A model generated the notes under the pieces. That model was not told the DNA's origin. It ran no database searches and saw only the letters and a program-made list of their open reading frames with translations. 21,283 nt of DNA, taken from Conidiobolus incongruus B7586 (lineage: Eukaryota; Entomophthoromycota; Entomophthoromycetes; Entomophthorales; Conidiobolaceae). The first letter of the stretch is position 1. Each line of letters opens with the position of its first letter. Location of the stretch: NCBI GenBank assembly GCA_000697335.1, contig JNEM01007310.1, positions 1 through 21,283 of the forward strand, in the 5' to 3' direction. A program made the position numbers and the translations under genes. Shown in pieces: positions 10,811-18,647 of this stretch.

Positions 10811-10837
10811 CACTCAATTCACCACTTTAATTGAGTG
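10811..10837. promoter_or_regulatory. 9-bp inverted repeat upstream of the ataxin-2 homologue
   Basis: CACTCAATT and AATTGAGTG are perfect inverted copies with a 9-nt spacer, 49-75 bp before the ATG. They contain the same TTGAGT/ACTCAA core as the centre of the palindrome just upstream, so the core appears three times in about 50 bp. It may be a regulator site in DNA or, if transcribed, a 5'UTR hairpin. Confidence 0.4.
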
Positions 10838-10885
10838 AATTTGATTTTTTAATCCCTTTATTTTTCAATTTCTCTTGTATTAATA

Positions 10886-13568
10886 ATGTCTACTGGTGGC
10901 AGTGTAAGAGGGGCTAAAACTAATAATCGTGGATACCACCACAATACGAATAAGAGGTATTTCTGCTTAAAATTATTTTTCAAAAACTGTATACGTAATG
11001 AATTTTTATAGAGGCAGAGGAAAATGGAATCAGACTGGTTTTGGTGGCAGAGGTGGTTACAATACAGTAGGTCACCGTAGTAACTTCTCCCCTCCTCCTT
11101 CCCAATCTCCTCCAACAAACGGTAATTCTCCTACTAGCTCTTTTGAAAACGGCCTTCAACAAAAATTCCAAGAAGGTTTGAACTCTTTTTATATATCATT
11201 AGTGGTAATTTTATTTTATTATTTTATTTTATTCAAAAAACACTTTTTGGATTTCTAATTTTATCATCTACTTTGTTTTTAGGGAAAATCAGTTATTTAT
11301 ACATTGAAAGATAATGACATATTTGAAGGAATGTTTAGTGAACTTAAAACTGAAGGCGAAACTTCATTAATTTTTACTAATTCAAAGAGGATCCAAGCAA
11401 ATTCTAGTAACTCTTTCCCTAATAATATTGCTACTATGACGGTTTTAGAAAAAGATTTGGCACATATTTCTTCAAATGATCCCAATAGTCCTCATTATCA
11501 GATGGGTAACGCTGGTTTTAAAACTGACACTGATATTAGTAGAGCTACTGGCCCTCTTAAAGAACGAACTTTACAACAGTGGGTTCCTGATGCTCCTCTT
11601 GATGATTCTAATCCAATTTTAGATTGGGAGATGAATCAAAATAACAATGATGAACATTGGGATCAATTCGAAGTCAATGAAAAAATGTTTGGCATTAAGA
11701 CTGATTTCAATGAAGAGTTTTACACTACTAAACTTGATCGTACTCGTGCTGATTTCAAGGAAAGAGAAATTAGGGCTCAGCGTTTAGCTGATGAAATTCA
11801 AAAATCTGCTTCCAACAATATTCATATTGCGGAGGAGCGTGGTCAATTGGGACCTGACCAAATGGATGAAGAAGAAAGATATGGTGCTGTTTTAAGGAGT
11901 GATAACCCTAATCGGTACATACCTCCTCAGCAGCGTGCCAATGTTAACAAGAACACTACCCCTGATACAAAGACTAATATTAAGGCTGATACCAAGACTG
12001 ATGTAAAAATTGATGCAAAAACTGATACAAAAGTTGATACAAAAGCCGATACGAAGACTGATAGTACCCCTGCTAAACCACCTGTCAATTCTACTACGTC
12101 ATCCGAAAACTCCACTTCCAAGCCACATAAAATTACAGGAACCCCTATTTCAACTAAAAAAGTTGAAGCTATCGCTGCACTTTTCAGTTCACCTCACACT
12201 TTAAGTAGAACAACTGAAAGGAAATTATATGGCGATAACCGTATACATAAACCTATTGAAGAAGAATTAATGGGCACTTTCAGACAATTTTTAACCACTG
12301 AAAAAGAGAGATGTCAGCAAACAAAGAAAGCCTTATTTAAAAAGGATAAAGATGGCCGAGTTGCCGAATTGATTAAATTCAGTAAAACTTTTCAACTCAA
12401 TACACCTGTTCCCGAATCGTTGAAGGAAATTATATCTAAAGATAAGGCTAAAGATTCAAAGGACACTAAAGAAACTAAGGATTCTAAATCTACTAAAGAA
12501 GATGCTAAAGAAGATACCAAAGAAGTCAAAGAATCTACTGCATCTCAAGACCAACCTTCTACGAAGACTGATGCTACTGGTGCTGATTCCCCCAATAATG
12601 TTAAATTCAATGTTAAAGCTCCAGAATTTAAACCTAATCCCGTTGCTAAAGCCTTTGTTCCTGGACATAAGCCCAAATCTTCTTCTATCAGCGTTGGACC
12701 TGAGTTTACTATTAACCCTAATGTTCCTAAAGGTAAAGTATCTATCAAATCCTTGTTACTTTCTGCAAACAAATTCCAAACATCTCCTTCATTGGGCTCT
12801 GTTTCTCATCACTGGCAACTCCCTTCTACCTCCCAAAAACCCTATCCCAACGTCCCTTACCCTATGCCTCCTGCCGATATGAGTGGCTCACCTTATCCTG
12901 GAAATATGCCTCCTCCTTATCCCGTTCCCTTCCCTCATCCCATGTATCCTTATGGGCCTCCTCAAATGTACGGTCCAGCTCCCCCTGGTATGATTCCTCC
13001 TTATCCATACAATCCAAATTTTGTTTATCCCTCGCCTCCTTCCAACAATAATAACGGACCCGCTCATGGACCTCATTCTCCTCATGGACCATTCATGCCA
13101 GCTAGCCCTTACAGCCCACCTGTTCCTCCTCAAGGTTCTCCCAGAAATTACCCACGTCCTCAAAATCATGATTCTAACCATCCCAACTACTCTCCTAACC
13201 GACCTCCTATACCTCCTCCACATCCTTACATGCCATATATGCCTCCACCAGGCATGATGAGATACCCTCCTGATGGTCCTAACCCTAACCAAAACCCCGA
13301 TCATCATCCTCAACATAACACCAATTACCGCCCTCACCATCATAACCAATATCATCACAACTCAAATAATCGCCATTATAATCCTCGCCCTCATCACTCT
13401 CATTCGCACTCACACTCTCATTCCAACTCTAATGCCAATTCGAATGCCAGCTCTGCCAATCAGAACAATAACAACACCAACAGCAATAGCAACAGCAATG
13501 CTAACGCAAACGTAAGTGCTAATGCTAATGCTAACAACCCCAGTACTGAAACGCAACCAACAGCATAA
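10886..13568 (+). CDS. PBP1: Ataxin-2/Pbp1 homologue (LSm, LsmAD, PAM2)
   Basis: Ataxin-2 proteins bind poly(A)-binding protein, act in mRNA stability and translation, and join stress granules in the cytoplasm. Exons: 10886-10956, 11012-11204 and 11283-13568; introns are 55 and 78 nt. The product is 849 aa. After an RGG-like N-terminus (GRGKWNQTGFGGRGG), the second junction restores SLVGKSVIYTLKDNDIFEG, the start of the LSm fold (about residues 85-155). LsmAD follows at about 215-275 (FGIKTDFNEEFYTTKLDR...). Then come a Lys/Asp/Thr tandem repeat (about 313-345), a fungal Pbp1 block FSKTFQLNTPVPESLKEI (about 454-471), and a PAM2-type motif FKPNPVAKAFVP (about 537-548) for PABP binding. The C-terminus is Pro/Tyr/Met-rich, then His/Ser/Asn/Ala-rich, and likely disordered. 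The ATG at 10886 gives a plausible N-terminus. Domains look complete. Neighbour relation: head to head with the SGF73-like gene, tail to tail with CHS7. Confidence 0.94.
11964..12062 (+). repeat. In-frame 12-bp tandem repeat (DTKT-like)
   Basis: Eight tandem 12-bp units plus one codon inside the ataxin-2 homologue encode a four-residue period, D/N-x-K-x (DTKT, NIKA, DTKT, DVKI, DAKT, DTKV, DTKA, DTKT, D). Copies differ at third codon positions, so the array is not brand new. It lies just after LsmAD, in a linker likely to be disordered. Confidence 0.85.
13391..13547 (+). repeat. His-Ser and Asn-rich low-complexity coding repeat
   Basis: The C-terminal 50 or so residues of the ataxin-2 homologue consist of HS dipeptides followed by NS, NA and N runs. 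At DNA level these are degenerate CAY-TCN and AAY-GCN/AGC units. It resembles prion-like, Asn-rich tails of fungal RNA-granule proteins. Length is probably variable between strains. Confidence 0.85.
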
Positions 13569-14172
13569 TTTCACATTTCGATTAGTGGAGTTGTGAGAGG
13601 TTCTGGATTCTTCTATCCCAAACTCTAAGGTATTTTTATGTATTTATCATCTCATCTAGCGAATTTCATCAATACGTAAGGGATCCGCGAAATATTTTCT
13701 AAAAACTCGGTATTAATAGTTTAAAAAAAGTTTTACATTTTAAATAAATTGTAAAAACCAAGATTCCAATTATATTTGCTCCCCTTTAATTTGTTTCTTC
13801 GGTAAAAGTTTTCTACTTGGTCAATAAGATGTATGTTATATTTAAACTTGTAACCATATGAGTAATTTTTTGAAGTATTAGTTTTCATATTAAAATATTA
13901 GTATTGATTTGGTTATCTTTTGCCTATTTTATATTTTGCTTACAGGAGTTAAAGCAGCTGATTCTCTTAATTCATCGTTTATCAAGTGTAATTATAAAAT
14001 ATATATTTTTATTATTTTCAAATTATTCTAAGACAATTAGATATATTAATGAAAATCGCTATCCTTTTATATCTTTAATTAAATTTTTTGAATATTCAAC
14101 TTACTAATATTAAAGGTAGTTTAATAAATTGATTTTTATCCTCTTTTTATTTATAAAAAATAAACAAATTAA
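13569..14172. other. Convergent 3' spacer between PBP1-like and CHS7 genes
   Basis: The two genes end toward each other about 600 bp apart. An AATAAA stands at 13743-13748, about 175 bp after the ataxin-2 stop, but in such AT-rich DNA it is weak evidence. A 67-residue frame at 13904-14107 is Ile/Leu/Phe/Tyr-rich, has no recognisable motif and is best explained by base composition. Confidence 0.55.
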
Positions 14173-15330
14173 TTAGTATATACTCTGGTTCATTGTACTG
14201 CGATTAGTGACAGGGTAGCCGAATTTATCATGACCAAAGTTTGATATGTTGTGGTCTTGATCATATATTTCTTCTTCATCTAAAAGTTCTTTAACTTCCC
14301 ATACATTTACATTGCCACTAACACTAAATTCTAAATCTTCTTTAGTAATAGAGTCCCAATATTTATAAACCATCATCACTGATAATAATGTACATATCAC
14401 TGTAAAAAACATTCCATCCACGTAATGACTCATTGATTCACAAATATTGGCTGAAGAAATATGTAATAATACTTGACCCACAATAAAAGTGACCAGACCT
14501 AAAATAATATTTCCAATAGGCCATAAATCATCTAAGGTATTAACAACTAGTATAATTTGTAAAATTGAGTAAAAAATAAGTGCTATTCCTTGCAATACAT
14601 ATAACCAAATCCATAAGATCATTGGATTTTTGGAACTGAGGCCAATATTTTGGAAGGTACCAATAGATATAAAATAGGAGAGAGATAGCACAACTAGAGA
14701 TGTTAATCGAATGGACCAAACGGACCAAGCTGTACCATCTTCGGCGAATTGAAAGCCGACAAAGCCGTTAAGTAATAGACAAAAGATAGTCGCAGAGATT
14801 AATCCATAATAACCTGCTACAAAATACTACACATAAAAACAGGTTTAGAAATTTCAAAATCAACCTTAAAATTTCAATATTAATTACCGAATATAATACA
14901 GAACCACTTGTAATAAATCCTGAAATTACAATGATTTCAAATATAGTTTCAAGCATATATAGATAGAAAAACATGACCATTTCTTTACGACCTAATTAAA
15001 AAATTTAATATATTATAACCTTTGGATATTGATAAAATATTTACCAACTGCAGTATATTTAGTTTTAATATGATATATTATAACAAGAGTAATTATGAGA
15101 GCTACAAATTCCATTGCTAAAGTTGCTAATTAAAAAAATAAATATTAGTTCAAGTTTCAATATAAACCTAAAGATAAAATATTCTTACCAGGTTGGAAAA
15201 CCAATAGTCCAGATATTTCAATACTACGACTATAACAAGTAGGTCCATTCAAGTGAGGTCTCTCAACCAAATTACATAGAGGCAAAGGTGCCGAATCACA
15301 AATTGACGAAAATCTACCAAAGCTAACCAT
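14173..15330 (-). CDS. CHS7: Chitin synthase export chaperone Chs7-like
   Basis: Chs7 is a multi-pass ER membrane protein needed for folding and ER exit of chitin synthase Chs3. Exons on the minus strand: 15330-15189, 15125-15045, 14991-14888 and 14826-14173. Introns are 63, 53 and 61 nt. The product is 326 aa (yeast Chs7: 316). Family hallmarks run along its length: N-terminal FGRFSSICDSAPLPLCNLV, CYSRSIEISGLLVFQ, TKYTAVGRKEMVMFFYLYM (about 69-87), LLLNGFVGFQFAEDGTAWSVW (about 124-144), LVVNTLDDLWPIG (202-214) and the signature ICESMSHYVDGMFF...MVYKYWDSITKEDLEFSV (about 237-278). About seven hydrophobic segments are seen. The last 50 residues are polar and acidic and are probably a cytosolic tail. 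The start fits the family exactly. Divergent from the tetraspanin gene, 862 bp apart. No defect seen. Confidence 0.95.
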
Positions 15331-16192
15331 ACTCTTATAATATTATTTAATAGCAATCACTGAATAAAAATAATATTAAAGAATTGAATAGAGATCAAAG
15401 AGATAAAGATGGAAATTATAATAAAATTCGTTTCAAATCAAAAATTTAAAGTCTAATTTAGGAAGATTGGCATGTGTGGAGGTGACTACTATTTTTTTAG
15501 TTGAAATTTATTTAGGGGTATAATAGCCCTTATAATTTTAATTAATTTTAGAGATTTATCTAATTACAATATATAGATTATAAGATTCAAAATAAAAAAT
15601 TTTAAATATCATTTAATATACAAAATATTTTATTAATATTGTATAAAGCTTATATAAAAAATTTTTAATCTAATATCAAGTTTATTTATTATTTTGATTA
15701 TGATAAAATATTATTAAATGATTATTTAATTATCCAATCAAAAAATTCAATTTCAAAGAAATTATTAAAATCAATAGTACTTTTCGTACAATCAAAATAA
15801 AATCTCCGATGTTAACTACATCATTTAAGAATACATCAATATTTAAAAGTGTAAATAAATTATTAAAATCATATCAAGTTATAAAACTTGTTATCGAATT
15901 AATAATAAATAAATAATAAGAATTAATTCAGATCATGGTAGTTGATAACATTGATATTGGTGGTTTCAAAAACTAACTATGAAACCTGATTAAATTAAGG
16001 TGAAGGGTCTAAAATGAGTTTGAAGACTAGTTGTATGATTACTTTAAAATCAAGTTAAACAGTATCATAAGCCTATTCCTATAATCTGAAGCATTTCACA
16101 ACCCTTCGAATTGATTGAGATGAGTTAGTTTATAAACGAATGCTCTGCTTAGTTTCATTTAGCTTTTTATTCATTCATCTCTCTTCATCATC
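15331..16192. other. Divergent promoter spacer, CHS7 and tetraspanin genes
   Basis: 862 bp of AT-rich DNA serving both start sites. The part nearest the tetraspanin gene (about 15930-16190) is less AT-rich. The 50 bp just before its ATG are pyrimidine-rich (CTTTTTATTCATTCATCTC...), as often seen in fungal 5'UTRs. No gene or RNA seen. Confidence 0.55.
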
Positions 16193-16887
16193 ATGATTGA
16201 TGCTGATAAACCCAATATTTCTCTCATTATTTTTCTATTACTGTATTTGATTGCAGCATTATCTACATTTATTGGTTCAATATATTGCTGGGCAACTAAA
16301 AATCCACTAATAATAGGGATTATCACAGCTGATTTTTATATACGTAAGTTTAATCAATTTTGATTCCATTTTTCTTGGACTAACTAATTTTGATAGCATG
16401 TTTCTTATTAAGCATGTTAATGATAGCGAATGTGGCCTGTGGTCTTTTAGGCGCATTTAGACCATGTCGATTTAAATTATATTTAAAAATATTTGCAATT
16501 TCCGTGACTTTTATCATCATGTTCCAACTTTGTATTGGAATTTATATTTGGTTTCATAGTTTAGCAATGCATGATTTTTACCCAGATCAATGGGTCAATT
16601 GGACTGTATCAAATAAAGGAAAAATTGAGAGAATGGGGAAATGCTGCGGGTATTTTAATAGTAGGCACCATATCGTTATTACCAAGCAGTGTAACTTGGG
16701 TGTGTCACTACCAGGATGCGAAGAGTATGTTATCAATCATGCCGGAACTTTCCTGGTCAATGTATATACTCCAATATTTTCATTTATTGCAGTCGAAATT
16801 ATGGCGCTAATGGCAACCGCAAGTCTATTACAAAAGGTATCGGAGCAAATTCGTATTATTTCGAGTGTGATTAAGAATGCAACGTAA
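16193..16887 (+). CDS. Fungal tetraspanin (Pls1-like)
   Basis: Tetraspanins are four-pass membrane proteins that organise membrane microdomains; fungal Pls1 is needed for appressorium-type penetration and septin/actin ordering. Two exons, 16193-16343 and 16397-16887. The 53-nt intron carries CTAAC about 13 nt before the acceptor. Product 213 aa, close to Pls1 proteins. Membrane segments lie at about residues 9-31, 34-66 (spanning the splice point), 78-100 and 168-195. The large outer loop (about 101-167) contains the diagnostic CCG (133-135, KCCGYFNS), then Cys149 and Cys158 (GC), giving the four-cysteine pattern of the class. An N-glycosylation sequon NWT is at 118-120. The C-terminal tail is short. 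Pls1 orthology against other fungal tetraspanins (Tsp2, Tsp3) cannot be settled here; CCGYFNS favours Pls1. Start: first in-frame ATG after a pyrimidine-rich leader. Confidence 0.87.
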
Positions 16888-17806
16888 TATTCGTAGTATA
16901 ATTTTTATTAGAAATTATTTATGAATGTTCTAATTACATGATTGCGCGTGACATAGCCTACTATGCTCAATTAATTATCATAAATCATAATCTATTAAAT
17001 TCATAATCAAATAATATCCAAAAATTAAATTAAATTGTATTATATATTAAAAATCGTTTCAAATGGTTATAATTGATTATATTAAAATTTTCTATATTGT
17101 ATGAGTGAGGTTTGAAAAATGTTTTTGGATAACTTGAAATTGGTGGAATATTCCAATATTTTTAACCATTTTTATATTTAGTTGTGATTCAAACTTGAAA
17201 CTACACTTCATTAGATTTATGATTTATTAAAACAATTATGAGTAATAAAATCATACTTAATCTTGTGGTTCAATTTCTACTAATTAAAATTAGCTATAGT
17301 TGAAAATATATTATATTTGTATAACAAATAAATTTATTTTCATTATATACTGTGTAAAAACTAAAATTTATATACTAAAGTGTTAAAAAAATTATAATTA
17401 CAATTAATTCATTTTAATTTATAGATTGATTGTTAAAAATGATTCTAATGTATATATCTTACCTTTATACTTGGCGATTTTACTTATCATAAAAATTCAA
17501 AATATAAATTATATATGTTTAAATAAAGTTTATTTTACCTTCCATTCTCCTTAATTAATTCTTGTAATAATTAGCTAATGTTAAATAAATCAGTGATTAA
17601 TTCACATTCTTTCATGTTGATGAAATGTGACTGGTTGTCGAATTAGTTAATGATTTGACAATATTGCAGATTAATTCCATTCATCAACAATTAGAAATCC
17701 CATTAAATTTCATAGATTGAACTGGTTTAATAGCTCATCGAGGGTCTATTAAATTGTACTATTTTTGTAATAGTGTGATACAAAGGAAGCTTCTAACCAC
17801 TTTATA
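16888..17806. other. Spacer between tetraspanin and Sel1 genes
   Basis: AT-rich spacer of about 0.9 kb between two genes in the same direction. It must contain the 3'UTR of the first and the promoter of the second. No ORF, RNA or repeat that I can support. Confidence 0.55.
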
Positions 17807-18647
17807 ATGAAATCAAAATCCAGTGGTTCAATATCTCCTACCTCTAATTTCGGTACTATCTATCTTCATTCTTCAGCTCAGTCTACAACGACGAAACGTA
17901 TTTTATTCCCTTCAATGAGTTCTAAATATTCTCAAGTTGATATGGGTCAGCTAGCCAGCTATACCCTTGATTTACCGTCCCCATCCAAGTGCTCATATCA
18001 GCCCAAATCCAGTGAAAATACAGAAAACCTAACTTCAGATATAGCAATTGCCAGAGCTCTTGAGGCACATCAAGTCGGCGAAATAGAGAAAGGAAATTAT
18101 TATCTTTGTGAAGCTGCCAATATGAAGAGTACCTTAGGTCTACTGCTATATGGAATATCTTTGAGAAATGGCTGGGTAACTATAATTCATTAATAGGCTT
18201 GTTGATTCCAATATATTTATTTTGCTATAATAGGGTTGTGTTCCAAATCTCAAGCTTGGATTCGAATGTCTCTTAGCAGCCGCTAGAGAAGCCATGTCAG
18301 ATATTTTATCTCGTAAAAACATACAAGACTCAGTTGCAGAACATCAACTTGCTCTGTCACTATTTGAGCTTGGAGTGTGCTATATGCAGGGATGGGGTGT
18401 TACCAAGAATAAAAAATGGGGTGCATACTATTATGAAATCGCTGCTGACCTTGGCGAGCCAGATGCACAAAACGAGATTGCACACTGTTATCTAAATGGA
18501 AAAGGAGTGAAAAAGAACAAGTACAAAGCAGCATACTTTTTCCAGCTTGCTTCTGAACAGGGTAACGGATATATGGGAAATGCATGGATTTATAAGGACA
18601 AATATCTAAATCAGGATCCTCCGCAACTTAATACGAATATTGAATGA
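17807..18647 (+). CDS. Sel1-repeat protein, Nif1/Dsf2-like
   Basis: Sel1 repeats are TPR-like helical pairs used as protein scaffolds. Exons 17807-18175 and 18234-18647; the 58-nt intron splits LRNGW/GCVPN at a codon border. Product 260 aa. The N-terminal 75 residues are Ser/Thr-rich and look unstructured. Three Sel1 units follow at about 108-140 (YGISLRNGWGC), 166-196 (LGVCYMQGWGVTKN..AAYYYEIA type) and 200-233 (AHCYLNGKGVKKNKYKAAYFFQLA). The end, MGNAWIYKDKY, matches the conserved closing motif of the fission yeast Nif1 / budding yeast Dsf2 group, linked to cell-cycle and polarity control. The protein is much shorter than Nif1 because the long N-terminal extension is missing. An in-frame stop 33 nt before the ATG (17771-17773) rules out a simple unspliced extension. 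Chs4/Skt5 also has Sel1 repeats, but this order and ending fit Nif1 better. Confidence 0.88.

Larger units (their letters stand above)
8379..10885. other. Divergent promoter spacer between SGF73-like and PBP1-like genes
   Basis: About 2.5 kb of AT-rich DNA with stops in all frames and no recognisable gene. One GC-richer islet lies at about 9730-9910 and contains a hairpin (9828-9852). Two dyads lie within 105 bp of the ataxin-2 homologue's ATG and are listed separately. The start regions of both flanking genes must be served from this spacer. Confidence 0.6.

Noticed and set aside
12888-13358. 156-codon minus-strand frame rich in Arg, Trp and Met
   Set aside because: Antisense of the Pro/His/Tyr/Met-rich tail of the ataxin-2 homologue; its composition mirrors that repeat.
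13904-14107. 67-codon frame between the convergent genes
   Set aside because: AT-driven composition (Ile, Leu, Phe, Tyr), no motif, and situated in the 3' spacer.
17807-18647. Chs4/Skt5 identity for the Sel1 protein
   Set aside because: Tempting next to CHS7, but it is far too short, lacks a CAAX end and ends in the Nif1/Dsf2-type motif.
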